A stretch of DNA of 64,000 nt from Histoplasma ohiense (GCA_017607445.1 JAEVHH010000001.1:5084001-5148000), one strand, 5' to 3'; counted from the stretch's first letter, positions 43,701 through 55,494 are shown. Notes: a model not told the origin generated them from the sequence alone. Translations and numbers: made by a program.

Positions 43701-44490
43701 AGACCTTGCTCCATCGTGGCTTACCACTCCAGCCTCTCGAAAGGTTGAAAGAAGTCAACCAGAAGCAGTCAGCAAATCTACGTTCGCTGTATCCCCGAAC
43801 CGTGGTCTTTCAATCCAGAGGGCCTCTGTTCTGGGGTCTCCTACTCAAGATCATTTAGTTTCAAGGTCACCAACTCAGCCTCCTCCAATTGACAGTTCTC
43901 TGATTCAGGAATTGCCAGAACAGGAACCAAGTGCTGAAGATGACCATTTACGAGTACCACCAACAGAGCCTCAAGCAGAAGGCTCTCCGGCCCATCAACA
44001 CCTTCATAAATCCATCAACAGGATGACAGTTGACGCGGGAACCCAATTCTCCTCGCCATTAATACCGAAGCCAAAACCTCGAATTAGAGGTCAACAAAGA
44101 CAACCGCACGCGCAACACAAGGCATTGCCAATCTCAGGCTATTTCACAGATGACCATTATACCGCACTGCGCCATCTATACCACAAGGCAAAACGATCCC
44201 CGGGTTCCTTCCGCTATATCGAGACTCTAGGTCGAAAAAAATTGTTAGGTCAGCGCATATATTCCGCTGATGGCGTATACAGCCGTCGGATTACAGAAAT
44301 GCAGATTGCCATTGTGGATAAATTCAGACGGAATTTGTCTGTTGACAGTAGGAAACGCGGTGGAACTGGGAAGGTGGAATGGAGTGAAGCAGAGCTTTTG
44401 AGGAGATTGTTCAGCATAATTGTAGGTGAACATGTGAGGAGGGAGCGAAAAAGAGATCTTGAACAGCAGCTTGCGGACCTACATGACTAA
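40777..44490 (+). CDS. Large AT-hook protein of unknown function (1237 residues)
   Basis: One uninterrupted frame of 1237 codons. I do not recognise a named family beyond an AT-hook: KRGRPSK at residues 185-191, with a weaker RRGRTTK near 127-133. The N-terminus has repeated SP/TP sites (FSPRKSVSPIRSLSPTKDG) and a conserved-looking stretch SPWRIRVTVEAEQDEGDENF. Near residue 500 there is a short ordered helix, KKTRLVKLVRVIRAGIALQGVLNRRRRN-like. The last 110 residues form what looks like a folded C-terminal domain (YFTDDHYTALRHLYHKAKRS, then RYIETLGRKKLLGQRIYS and EWSEAELLRRLFSIIVGEHV). AT-hooks bind the minor groove of AT-rich DNA, so a chromatin or nuclear role is likely but not shown. Confidence 0.85.
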   Translation: MDDKSDSSSPDPLGYPGDPDYILSSATKPFLRRGSTFSPRKSVSPIRSLSPTKDGRSARSIRFEDIILPSTPSGRFNGKHRLSPTKTATLNSEGNTSPWRIRVTVEAEQDEGDENFPGSMRSNVKSRRGRTTKVPLKDENSPSERSPKKRRTGKSDLSQRVPTPRKRRSRVETPSGNTSTTQKTKRGRPSKSHATVEEGNVTDNKVTFADSVRKKMQEEDPFLDIATEDKGTNHAAADNTLPGVFDPSPIPDFIPTRGYDRSSPSPNERTSSQNPDSRFGVENSVPDAPTSSTSSPYSPRLHTGLTPENTIDAGHTPGPQVRGYPTPTSSSLLEEGITDIPTGHTSNPKIQQHEPVLQPLSDPTNKHREFDSILESEGFSMVSLNTLPSASQQLSNSFQRAVNQGMINSMKKASKKEMLSSSKSEARHSELSVSGNSDKGSGYMSSSQPQPKSQLSPQMRRDPREIYETPGTGFSSSQQPPEPAIQPSRPFKKTRLVKLVRVIRAGIALQGVLNRRRRNSRLQSPFSSPGHTRVDDSESVKRRLDALFQGFGVETERELRAGLRFGEKLAKLREVESRRRRDEPGPVTISPMTPDGFATNERKIAGHPERGSSGRKWISSDLVKERTKRKLDRGSVQLTGNPGNQNQSPQLSISREMARREALWQRERDAISHQIQEANSSQVIVIDSDRGSSESDNPINEGAEEHNENDPTKEGDYEDIWQQEARETEIQSESASFIELSREELIKPPRRVLPSPWKRNGDVVNLSQDEEGTPGPYWITRTNGYPILPSGKSQTARFREQNVESSSLLGSPESATRRFYLVNNVSSEGKTSRSEQLEDRQLTPKITSSPTFVASYRRDETSRTDDQASDANAIHHPWAPSPESSKIDMGHTSPDNVDVCSEPPVEDGHLYPELPSNSVHSSRNSPVAEEQITSQSESQNSTPQARKDDQRDREPSTPTGVQQERRPLSWFNKLTDLAPSWLTTPASRKVERSQPEAVSKSTFAVSPNRGLSIQRASVLGSPTQDHLVSRSPTQPPPIDSSLIQELPEQEPSAEDDHLRVPPTEPQAEGSPAHQHLHKSINRMTVDAGTQFSSPLIPKPKPRIRGQQRQPHAQHKALPISGYFTDDHYTALRHLYHKAKRSPGSFRYIETLGRKKLLGQRIYSADGVYSRRITEMQIAIVDKFRRNLSVDSRKRGGTGKVEWSEAELLRRLFSIIVGEHVRRERKRDLEQQLADLHD

Positions 44491-45385
44491 ACCAGTCATT
44501 CCACTTGCTCAGAAAAGAATTTTCAATCATATTTTGGGTTATGGATGTTTTAGGGATTGGCCGCTGGTTCTTGTATCGAAATACGTTCCACGTTGCATTC
44601 TTCCCACGTTGGTTTATCCTGACGCGCAGCATGATTCATGGCTCGCCAGCATCTTATTTTCATTTTATATTTCGATACCGGATTTCAGTCATTGGTGCCT
44701 CAGGATGGTTGGACTTCAAGCATTTGGTGTTGCAGGCCCTCCTTTTTTTCGACACGTTTTAAGCATTTTGGTTGATATGTTTACAACCCACATTGTAGTG
44801 ATGGAACATTGTTCTTTAACTGCGTATTCCATCTTACCTTTCAATTATTTTCGCCTTTTTTTTTTTATTCCTGTGTTGCTCATGAACACTCTGCATAGGT
44901 GTGCAATTGTTGGAGCTGCCGGATCGTTATAGTACTTGAGACACGATGGGTATCTATTCAAAAATACCCATCTACCTGTGGGTGCTTTCTGCTTGCAAAC
45001 CGAATGCGGGGCACGATATGCCTTTTGTGTACCGTAATGTGTGCTCTCTGTATCCCATTTCCATTTTGTGTATATTCATGGGAAAACTCAATGAAATATA
45101 TGTCTGCTTGTTCTCTTTATGTAACATGAGTGAATACATCCTCTGAGTCAGACCGTGACATCAAGAGCCGTATTTATCATACCTATTTCCTTTTTTCTGG
45201 GCGAGAATCTCCAGAGTGGTCGGGTCATATAACACCCAAAGACAAGTTCTCGCTGATCCGATTTTCTCTCTCACTCTTCTTCACTACTCTTTAATTCTCA
45301 TCAACTTAGAGGCCTACATTTTTCTGAGTCGTTCATCCTCCCTAGTTCCCAAATCTCCATTCATTCTTCTACAGGGCAGCCAGCC
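44491..45385. other. Intergenic, no gene seen
   Basis: 3' region of the AT-hook gene and promoter of the small gene at 45386. A perfect inverted repeat reading ATGGGTATCTATT...AATACCCAT lies at about 44945-44970 and could act in transcription termination. Confidence 0.4.
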
Positions 45386-46265
45386 ATGACTTGGCGAGTT
45401 CAACCAGACGGTGTGTAAAACCCATCTATGAGGATGTTGCAGTCCCACTTTTCCAGGTAAAATATTGACAAAAGTTCACTTCTTTCAAGAGGTACTTGAA
45501 CAGAACCCCAACCCCGGTGAAGCCATGAACCAAGTCAATCGTAAAGAAACGGCTGAGAAGTGGGTGTCTGACATGATGGGTGACGCGGAAGGGTATCATT
45601 TATATGATGAAGGGGATAGAGAGCTGCTGTTAAAATACGGAAACAACACGGACATCAATCCCGGAAACGGATTTAAAGAAGAACCCAAGCCAACGTACGA
45701 AACTACTGAAGGAACCCACAACGCCGTCCTCTCCAATCGCACCACTAAGTTTACGGGGACAGCGGATGCCAGACGTCTTTGGAGCGCTGCCCATGAAAAG
45801 GAGCTCAAGCGTTGTCTTCTCGAAGATAGGAAGTGTCCTATGGAATGGGATGCTAACGACCCCCGGTTTGCACACGTCAGTAGACACCCATTAACTTCCT
45901 ATTATTATGCTGAAATTCTTCAAAATATCGTTAAAATAGTCCATTAAAGGAGGGGAAGGGGGTGTGTTAAAAAGAAATCCCAAGGAATACTTCCGTATCA
46001 ACTAAAATTTCAACTTATATAGATGGTCAAGCTCATGGAGAAAAAGGAGGCCCATGACGAATTTACCAGACATCGCGCATTTCACGAAATGAATGAAGGT
46101 TGGATGTACCGAACCATCACCAGCGAACGGATAAAAGCCAGGAAGGCGATGCCAATTGGTTTCTACCATATCGTGAGTATTGGGCTAAATTTCGTTACCA
46201 TTACGATTCCATATCTTCTCTAGCCATTTGGTTTGGTCACCGGTTTGATATTGGATTATACCTGA
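45386..46265 (+). CDS. Hypothetical protein, four-exon model
   Basis: I propose exons 45386-45410, 45457-45929, 46023-46172 and 46224-46265, giving 229 residues that begin MTWRVQPDGKILTKVHFFQE and end PFGLVTGLILDYT. Exon 1 to exon 2 (intron 45411-45456, GT..AG) is well supported because it restores an ATG in frame. The second intron uses a weaker donor (GTTAAA) and the third has a good donor (GTGAGT). I do not recognise the family. Residues are charged and rich in Glu/Lys/Asn (for example ARRLWSAAHEKELKRCLLED), without signal peptide or membrane segments. An alternative is that the exon 2 frame stops at 45947 and the rest is a second gene. Confidence 0.45.
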
Positions 46266-46975
46266 AGTTGATTTGGGCAATAGACCGCAAATGAGAACTC
46301 TCCAAAAAATCTCAAGCACGAAGACTAGGAGGCGGTGGCTGGCGCCGTACAATCAATCACTTGTTGCAAACTTGCGTACAAGGTAAAGTTTTGGACCAAC
46401 TGAAAGCTGCGGTACAGTATCCTTGCGACCTGTCTGGGGAAAAGTGATGTTTTCCACTTGTGCTGTACATGATAATCTCGTTTTGGCAGACCTATCCTCA
46501 AGAGGTGTGCTCGCTCTTTTTTATAGTTCGTGCTATTGTTTCCAATATAGCTTATGATTGCTTTCCTAGTGGAACTGACACGCTAAATGCTGGGAGCCTT
46601 ACAATCGTATGAAGGAATGACTTGTTCTGTACTTCAGTGTTTTTCGTGTGAGTCCTAGTGACGCTCACATCATGCAGTTGATATCTGCCAAAAGCGATAA
46701 ATACACTTGGACCCGTTTACTTTCTTCTTCATTGGCTGTATGTTGATCAGAGAGTTATTAATTAAAATACTAGGGATAAAACCCGCAATCTATTGATGGC
46801 TAGGTATATAAGGATGACTCAACATAGCGAAAAAAGGTGTAGATAAATCCCAGGGCACGAACAAAACTTGAAACCTCCCCCCTCGTTCTTTGGAAAACTA
46901 AAGAAACAAACTCAAAGAAAATCGGAATATCGTCTAGAGGTATTGTACTATTCATGATAAGCTTTTACTATCGGC
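46266..46975. other. Intergenic between convergent genes, no gene seen
   Basis: 3' regions of the hypothetical gene at 45386 and of the GH72 gene. No motif found. Confidence 0.45.
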
Positions 46976-48476
46976 CTACATGCTCCAGCCATTATGTCCA
47001 CTGATGACTAACAAACATATCACAGCATATAAGGGGTTACTTCCGCTCACGAATCCTAAGATTGGCATCTGCCGATTCCCAGCCCTGGAACTAGACGGAG
47101 TAGCACTGGCTTTCCCACTGGCTTCCCATCTGGTAGAAGTTGGATTCGTCGGGCCAACACCAGATTGCCCGATGGACGGTAAATCAGCGCTAGGATCGAC
47201 GTCCCATGAATGGGGAGTTGAACTGGGGCAGGGCGGGGCTGTAATCTTTGATGCCTGACGGGAATAGTCTGACAGCTCAACACCAGTAGGAGACAGAGAG
47301 GCGAAACGGGATTTCAAATTTGTGAAGTCTGGTTTAATAGGGGTGGGAGTACCACGGCGAGAGAAACCGTCGAGAGCTGACGGATTAGACTTGTCACCTT
47401 CAGGCGGCTTCCCGTATGTAATCAGGCCATAATTATTCAGCTCCTCTATCCACTCGTACACCATCGCGCCAGACCACGTCCCTGTCATCTCTGGCCCAAG
47501 GATAGCATTGAGATCCTCGAAATCGCGTGGTCGGACGGTATTGCAACCAGTTTCGGAAAAGAAAATCGGAACGGGGTAGCCCTCTGCTTGGTCATTCAAG
47601 TTGCTATAGCCAGAAACTTCAAATGTTGATTTACCACACCATTCGTAAGCGTTGAGAGCAAAAAAGTCTAATCTTTCGGATTCATCTTCCCGACAAACCA
47701 GATAGTTCTGCAACATAGGGCGCAGCTCTGCAATATCAGCAGCGGAATAACCGACCGGTATCTTCCGATAGTTCTTGGAATCACGATAGGCCTTGATATC
47801 TCGAGTTGCAGATAAAATATACGGAGCTGCGATGGAATCATTTGCTGTGGTGAGAACCTCATTTCCCACGAAGACTCCGGCTGTGTTGTCGTACTTCTGA
47901 AATTCATCCAGGGTTAATTTGAACGCGTCGAATTGCCTTTGACTCCAAATAGGGGATTTCTAATTTGCAGAGGTTGATTGATTATCAGCTTTTGGTCAAA
48001 TAAATAAATGTCACTCTATACAGGTCTATTTCTTGGATCCTGCTGGCCAATTGCACATACCCCTTCGATTTGGGTTGGAAAGTCGTCCAAGTCAACAAAT
48101 AGGTATATCCCTGCATCTGCGAATGTCTTCATGCACTCCTCATGATCTCCTTCGGGATCAACATGATATACTCGGATAGAGTTCGCACCAAGCTCCTTCA
48201 TCAAGGAAGAGTCTAGTTTGCACTGTTCCGAGTCCACAAGAGGGTCTTTAGGAGTGAGCTGGTACGCAATTCCTTTTCTCTAAAAATTAGAATGAGTTCA
48301 CCAATGAGACGATGGTGACCAGAATAAATGTTACCCTTGACGAAAAACTGCTGGCCCTCTTCATTGAAAAATTTCGAGCCTACAGCAGCGAGCTTTGATA
48401 TTGCAAGAACATCATGAACCAACAGCAATAGGTATGTCCCCACAACTGCAGCGAATGAAGCACTACGGCTCCACAT
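46976..48476 (-). CDS. GH72 beta-1,3-glucanosyltransferase (GAS/GEL family), GPI-anchored
   Basis: Three exons, 48476-48335, 48272-48061 and 47959-46976, give 445 residues. The protein starts with a signal peptide (MWSRSASFAAVVGTYLLLLV), then SKFFNEEGQQFFVKG|IAYQLTP across the first splice, SSLMKELGANSIRVYHVDP and FVDLDDFPTQIEG, then the acid/base motif FVGNEV with Glu152 and the nucleophile motif FFSETGCN with Glu254. The spacing fits yeast Gas1 and Aspergillus Gel1. There is no Cys-rich X8/CBM43 domain. The C-terminus is a Ser/Pro linker followed by a hydrophobic stretch (PLYAVICLLVI) with a short polar tail, an acceptable though not ideal GPI-anchor signal. These enzymes cut and rejoin beta-1,3-glucan chains in the cell wall. 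Confidence 0.93.
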
Positions 48477-51400
48477 TGTGTCGCTGCTAGTAGTGATGCA
48501 AATAAGCAGTGGAACAAGAAATTGATGCGATCAGTGATGTTGAAACCGATTAAGGAAGGAATCAAAGAAATGATGAAAAACCACACGCGCTCAATATTGG
48601 CTCCAGGAAGGCAGAAATCCTCAGAAGATCTGCGCTTGGCAGAGGCTGTAGTAGTGTGCAATTCCGCAGGGGATTAAACGAGCACACAATGGGAGTAATG
48701 GCACAAATGATACCAAAATGAGTGAGGAAGGGAATGATAATCGAGAAATGGATGGGGGGAGTGAGAGAAGTGAAGTGAGCCAGGACACCAAGAACCCTGT
48801 CGTGGGAGTGATTTCATTCCAAGGAGTGTAAGCATTTAAAAGCGTAACTCCACTCATCTAAATGACGTAGGGTCTCGCAACAGTTGGGATTTATCCAAGG
48901 AAACATTCCCAATCGTTTTCAATTTATTTGTTTCCAGAGGCATATCAGCCGGTGCAGGACTTCCCGTATCAACGAAGTCTCGAGCCTCGATATCTCCATT
49001 TCGCTGAATGTCTCCAAATTAATCGCTGAGATCGAGCTTGAAAGGACATACTGAGTCAAAATTATCAGCTGAAAGGCCAGAAGTTTCAATTTCAATCATC
49101 CTCTGTTCAAAGAAGTAACGTTATCACCAGACCTTGTAATCAGAGAGAGGGGGGGGTTTACATGTGTCATAACTATACAACCATAAGGACTAACTGGCTG
49201 GGAGCCAAGGATGCTGGGTGTTTAAATCTTTCTTGACGAAATCCATTTTGGTTCCCTAGAATGTAACGTCGATTTCTTTTGCACGCGATACGTTTGGAAG
49301 AAATAAGCTGTCAATTTAAGCTTCATATGCTTGAAAACGGTTCCAGGGTTCTCCTCCGCCCATGCCGAGTCGTTACCATCGGGAACCATGTGTATCCCGA
49401 TTCAACGGCGACTTGGGTCATCTACCTCGGAAGCGTGAAACGTACCTGAACGATTGACAATCTTTTTTCTTTACTTTCGTTACTTTTCATCCTTTTTTCA
49501 GGAAAACAGAAGATGCAGCAGGATGTTTTGTTCATCGAACTTTTCTCATTTCACTTTTCATTGTTGCTCCCACCACCAAGGATGAATGCAATCCTTTCGC
49601 CATTGGACTTCATACACAAATCCCCTGGCTAAGTTACAAAGACAAAAGGATCGGTACATTAAACACGGACATAATCTGGGCGTTTAAATACTATTTATAT
49701 ATAACCCGAAAGTTTTTGAGCTCTCTTGAAACAAACATCTCCGACGATACGAATACCGCGTCAAATAGGCCGGAAACATCATTCCAAATTTGGAGATCTT
49801 CTTTGCCAGTGAAACACTGTCATAGCTGGGAATTATACAGATACAATGCAGAACGGTTACACAAATTTATTATACAATAAATTCTTAAACTGCTGGTAAA
49901 ATGATGGAAGTCATAAATCATCCATGGTTGACATTCCGTCTCGCTTATTATTTCTTGGACAGTCCCACTTTTGGAGGGCAGAGAACGAACCCGCTTTTGT
50001 TTTGCATACTATGATGTATAGTATATTTGGATCATGAACACGGACCGGCGAACAACAAAGACAAGACCACAGAACCTCCGTTTTATTGTCGTGTGCTCTC
50101 CTGAAGAGCATCTAGAACATCTCACACAGCCGTGCTTAGGTCATACTGGGTACGGCCTCCCTTCAGTCTTGTTTCCTTTTTATTTCCGCAACGGTTCACC
50201 CCCAGTTTTATGGAAATAAACAAGGGTAGAAAGGAGAGCATTATCCACCTACTTGTTTTTCTGAAACGGAGCCCACCTATGTCCACCTAGGTAACCTGTT
50301 TTGGTACCTGTTTTGTTCGTACAGTACGTTATTACCGGCGTGATCAATAAAACATCAGATAGAGAAATATAGAGGTCAGCCAGACATAGATCAGGGCCTT
50401 TTATGCGGTTTTCACCGCCCACTGGTAAACCTGTGCTTTTCTCTTTTCTGTTAACTTGTTTCTCTGATCTGCTAAGTTAAATTCAAAGAGAATTCGTGCG
50501 ATATTGAAATATGACTGGTCTCGATAGCCAGCATCCGGACCTCTCCCAACAGACATTTCATCTTCATACTGCTGAGGAAATACCGACGGTTGATGGGATC
50601 ACTAGTGAACAGTGCCAACACACGAAGCTGCTCGGAAACACTTGCTGTTCATGGCAGGGGCCCGAACAATCCCGAGTTCTTGATATTCTTGATACCGTGG
50701 CGGCGATCAATAATATGAACCTGTGACAAGCTTGGCGTTCCCCCGTTAGGTAGGTTACTAAGTTTGAGAGATGTGTTTGCAATGGATGAATGAATGACAT
50801 CAATAGAGCCATTTAACAGTGCAAACACTCTCACTACGCCTGCTGAGCAAGCTGTGAGCGGGGTTTGTGAACCGCAACGCATGTTCTCTTGGTGAGTACT
50901 AAGCGCGACTGAGAAAGGAGGAGACCGTATCACAACTTGGCTATACCATTTGGATATTATCAGTCGGCTTGCCAAACAACGTCTGTGCCGAGTGGCACTG
51001 CAGTCTAGGATTGCTGTGTTTCTCAGTCAAACTCAATGACTAGGTAGAAATTTCAATAAAATCAACTCTTTTTGAGTTCTCAGAGCCCAATATTGCTGGC
51101 ACTTTCTAACCCGACGACACGGGATGATGTATGAAGCAGTTGGTTACAAGCCATGAAATCAACAAAAGGCTCCATTTGTTCAAGGGGAATTTCCAGATGA
51201 AATGACCTTTGTGCGGGAAATTCATTCGGGAATCTAGGGCATCGATAGCAATAAGTGCCAAGGGGGAAATGGCTCTCCCGTGGTGTGACAGACGCACAGA
51301 TAGAGAGAGCAGAACGCTTTCAAAGAAGCCAGACTTGCATCTCCTAGGTTAGTTATCCGAACTCCCAAGGCGGGAAAGAGAAGCAAGGGTTCCGCTGAGA

Positions 51401-54076
51401 ACACAATGAGCCAAGAACTGTGCCGTTGTGATCCTACCTAGTCTCAGGTGTGAGGGAAGGAAAGGAATAGACCTGTGGCGCATGTTTCCCCTCGATATGT
51501 TTGGGGTTTCTTGCTTCTTAGCTTTCTCGATTTTTTCTTGTTGATTACAGCAGATTACACCGAACCATGTCGTTCCATAACTTTTACCAACATGCCCTGA
51601 CTGACGAGCTGGTGGGGCTGGCATTGATTGGTACTCAAGTTCCTATGGGCGGGATACAGAATTGCGTGTCCTTGCCCCAGAATTATGGGTCGATGGGGAC
51701 CAATTGCCCTGCATGAAACGGTCAATAATAAATAGTCGTCACGGAAAACTGGAAAAAGCAAGGCGACGCCAAATCTCGGTAAATGTTCTCCGCACATGGG
51801 GCGATCGTGATTGATCCTCCTTGCTTGGCATTCTCCCATCAGTTTAAAGATGAATTTATATGGTTCGTTCCGACGGACTCGAACTTTAAGCGGGCAGCAG
51901 GCGCGCTTCTTTTTGGCATGATCATCATGTTGCAACTCCGCCTCAGCCCAAATTGAGCCAAATGCATTTCAGTTTTATTAGTAGCTTTTCACGCCGCGAC
52001 AGAGCGCACCTCTATATCAGGTTACCAGGCAAAGCGGAGAAGCTTGCAGGCCATCTGCGATAATTCTCTTATGCCTTATTTATTATCTAGCGAATCATGT
52101 GGGCAATTCCCCTCAGCAGTAACGAACCCAACAAGATCTAGCCCGCTATTGGCTGGAGTTCTTGACAATATTAGCCTCGAGCTTTGCGAACCATTCAACC
52201 CAAAAAGCGGAACTCCCAGAAGCCTTGAGAGGCAGGGGGAAGGTAGGTGGACGCGCGCAGCTAGCCGAGTGATCGATTTTGAGTCATATCCCCAATCATC
52301 CTATGAATCCCCCTTGGAACCCGATTTACTCCAATTTTGACCCGGTAATTTATTTATTCCCGCCTACTTCATGCAGTGCCTCGCCCTAGGGCTGAAATTT
52401 CCTCGCAAGAACCGGCCAGTTTGGTTTTCAAAGAGCGAGCCCAACTGTGATTATGGCTCAATAAAGACGGACCCAGAACCTGCATCCCAAGAAAAAGGGA
52501 CGCTAGATTCTTGGCAGAAGGCATGCTCGTTTTGTCCAAGAAGCAAGGGGGAGCTCTGGACGCTATACCTTGCTTCCACCATATGGGATTTCAGGTGGTT
52601 TCGAGAAAGCGTGCCTCAGCACGAACAAATGCGAGTCTCCGGGTCACTGCCGACGCCGCAGCCACATCCACGAGAAGCCGAATCCCATGGTAACATCGTT
52701 GCTCAGCATGGTGCAACGAGTTCAGTCTCACTCTCTCGGGATCTAAAGCAAATGGCGAGCTAGGCTGAGCTATAATTTGGTTGGCAGCCAACTCAAGCCT
52801 CAATAATTTTCCTCTGTGCAAAGTGTTGGGCGGAGGAATTACCATCCCGAGTACGGAGTATGCGGCGCTCGACCGCATGTGTTACATATTTTCTCCTTGG
52901 GTCCCATGCCGCTGCGCCAATTTCTTTCCGCTCTACAATCCCTATTAATAGTAGCTGCCAAGCGAGAGATTAAAAGATGATGGATGAGAAGGAGGAGAAG
53001 AAGGAGAGGATACAGCAGAAGAACTTGAAGCGAATTAAGCAGAACTGGCAGGGTGGGATCGTGACTTGTTGATGCAAGGGGGGGTTGAGCCGCGGCTGTA
53101 CAGGGATGAATCCATGCAACAAGAGATCTGTGCGCTTGCGCTCTTCGTATATTTCTCCCTGGGCTTGCCCTTTTTTTTTTTTTTTTTTTTTTTCCTTTTT
53201 TTCTTTTGCCTTTCCCTTCGTTCGTCAAAACTTCAGAGCTGAGATGGAGGGATTTTGCTGGGAAAGTTCCGGCAGACTTTGTGGACGGGGAAATTTATCC
53301 CCCTATTGCACCTGCGTGGTTGCGAGCAAGAATGGGCAACCAAAAAAAAAACCTAGCAGCTTTTACTACGGAGCTACGCAGCACATGGGCAGACGAACAA
53401 GTTTGCAAGACGCCATGTCAAAAAATTTTGGTCATGGGACATTTTGCCTCCCATAACTTACTCTTCCCAAAGCTCAAAGAACTGTAGAATCGAACTCAAC
53501 AGTCGAGAACGTGATGATTGTGCAGATTATGTATTGGCCAAAACTCGCCCCTGTTTCTAGGGTGCAAATTCTCCCATTTTCGTATCACTTCCCGTCAGGT
53601 AATGCTTGTTTCCCTGATCGACAGTTTTGCTACGAACCCTCTGTCAGGACATACGGATTGCAGACTAGGTAGGCACTTAGAGTAGGTCAATCAACTATTC
53701 CAGTTCCTCCTCTGTATGTTCCTGTCGACTAGAGTATTTCATGCATTGAAAAAGACCAGAGTGGCAAATCGGACCCTTGAGATTTTGCTCGTTGAATAGG
53801 GCTATTTTCCTTCAGGGAAATTTGACAAGGACAAATCAGACCTTCCCGCTGTCATGAATTTTTCGTCGCTATGCATGTAATCCCCTAAATTAAACTCTTG
53901 TTGCAAAACTCCACATCTCTCAAACAAAAAGAAAAGAAAGAAAAAAAATCTCACTTAGGATCGTCCAGGTATTTATCGAATTGTGTCTGTATGTACGGTA
54001 CAGTACATAGTACTTACGCAGGGGCCGATTTGCATCCAGAACACCCCGCGGTTCCGATTTTTTATTTCAGCCCAAC
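48477..54076. other. Gene-poor stretch of 5.6 kb
   Basis: The first few hundred bases are the GH72 promoter. After that I see no frame with recognisable motifs, credible splice structure or good codon use. The longest frames (51935-51555 minus, 52371-52763 plus, 53085-53456 plus, 50975-50649 minus) are about 110-130 codons, conflict with one another and look random. A run of about 21 T sits at 53171-53191. The base composition is still ordinary here, so this is a buffer between the gene-rich part and the repeat block, or holds an unrecognised or non-coding gene. Confidence 0.5.
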
Positions 54077-54860
54077 TCCAGCAAGTTCATATATGATTAA
54101 TAGAACTCTCAAGAGTTCAATTAATCAGCAAATATTAATCTCTCATCAATAAAATAGTCATTTTCTGTTCAGCAGCACTGCTGTTGTCAGTCAACAATTC
54201 TTATAACTGATACTGAAGAAGACAGTTGATTACTTATCATCAGCACAGACAAACATCTTCACTTTTATATTATGAATGATAATGAATCTGATATATTCTA
54301 TCTGATGACTCAGTCTTGATAGCTCTTTTTCAAATCAGCTGATGATGAGAATTTTATCTGTAGATTCATTATCTGAAATAATCTTATATAACAATGTTCT
54401 CATTATTATCTTCATATTTCTTTTATTTTTACTGAGCTGCTTTCTTGACACACTTTCAAGCTTCACATTCTTCTCTTTCAGAAAAGAAAAGTGTGAGCTG
54501 AACAATGATATAATGAATTTACAAAAAGTCAGTTTATAACTTCTCTTATCTGCAGAAGATTCAAATGAGAAGATTTCATCTGCAATTTTAAAATTGCAGA
54601 AGAGATCACATATAAGATACAGCATCAACAACTTCAACACAGAGTTGAGACAAAGTAGAAAAGATTCAATATCTTCAAATATAGAGTGATATGAGCTATA
54701 TACTGCTAGATCAGTCAAAGTCATCTTTCAGTGTTAGATCAGTCATTGAGAATTAGAATGTTGATGTGATGAGTTAGCATTCATTAGTAATTAACTTACA
54801 CAACCAACTCCCCTTCTGCACCCGCTCGTTTCTGGCTGCTGTGACCTTGCATAACCCTTG
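54077..54860. repeat. AT-rich, CpG-poor repeat-like DNA
   Basis: From about 54080 the sequence becomes AT-rich and nearly devoid of CG dinucleotides, in contrast to everything to the left. Phrases such as TCAGCTGATGATGAGAATTTT and repeated GATCAGTCA look like decayed transposon sequence. A minus-strand frame (54724-54335) is Lys/Ser/Phe-rich without motif. I take this as the edge of a repeat block. Confidence 0.55.
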
Positions 54861-55110
54861 ATGTTCTTCCACTCTGTGCTCTGTGCTTGTGTAGTTTCTA
54901 ACAATTCTTTCATATAGCTTCTAATGTTCTTCTGCTCTGTGTTCTGCACTTGTGTAGTCTCTAACAATTCTTTCATGTAGCTCTCAATGATTTCCTCACC
55001 TCATGCTCTGTGCTCATATAGTTTCTAATGATTCTTACACATATCTCTTAATGTTCTTCCACTTCACACTCCACTGTGAAGTGGCTTCTGATATTCTTCC
55101 ATCTCAAACT
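54861..55110 (-). repeat. 63-bp tandem repeat, about four units
   Basis: Units begin with ATGTTCTTC-like sequence at 54861, 54924, 54987 and 55051, a period of 63-64 bp. Because 63 is divisible by three, the minus strand reads a 21-residue repeat: MKELLETTQ-Q-TE-KNI--Y is seen twice in a row at 54976-54858. The last two units are more diverged. The repeat may be a remnant of a repetitive protein gene or an LTR-internal repeat. Confidence 0.8.
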
Positions 55111-55449
55111 TTTCTCTATAAGAATCCTCTTTGTACAACTTTTTCTTCTGATTTCTTTTCTCTTTCTTTCCTTAATCAATTTGTAATCTGTAATTAGAAT
55201 AGTACCAAATTGTTAATCAAAGTATGTCTGTTACATTACAAATTGATTCTTCTGTGTTTAAGGCCTGAGTGCCTCATTATTAGACTGGCCGTGTGACCAT
55301 GCATGGGACTGGGACTAAATATTTCTCCAGTCCCATTATCAAATTTCTTAGTCCTGGTCCCATATAGTGTTTATTAAATTAGTCACTTTACACTGTTTAT
55401 ATTATAAATCTAGTCCCAGGTCATGTTCTTCTTATAAATTACTGATTCT

Positions 55450-55494
55450 GGTCTCATTTGGTCCCATTTTGTTAAAATGGGACCAAATGGGACC
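55450..55494. repeat. 21-bp palindrome with 3-bp loop in the hAT-like element
   Basis: GGTCTCATTTGGTCCCATTTT at 55450-55470 faces its reverse complement at 55474-55494 with one mismatch and a GTT loop. It is built from the GGTCCCA motif that recurs in the element, so it may be a transposase-binding or foldback structure. Confidence 0.8.

Noticed and set aside
50511..50975. Overlapping frames on both strands (71 and 108 codons)
   Set aside because: They overlap in opposite directions and neither shows a family motif. An ankyrin-like reading of the minus frame did not hold up.
53085..53487. Plus-strand frames spanning the T run at 53171-53191
   Set aside because: One reads through the homopolymer as a Phe run. 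The other (93 codons) has no motif.
54732..55235. LTR of another retrotransposon (TGTTAG ... TTACA ends, TATA-like box)
   Set aside because: No second copy or target duplication is visible in the window, so the ends cannot be established; mentioned only as a possibility.
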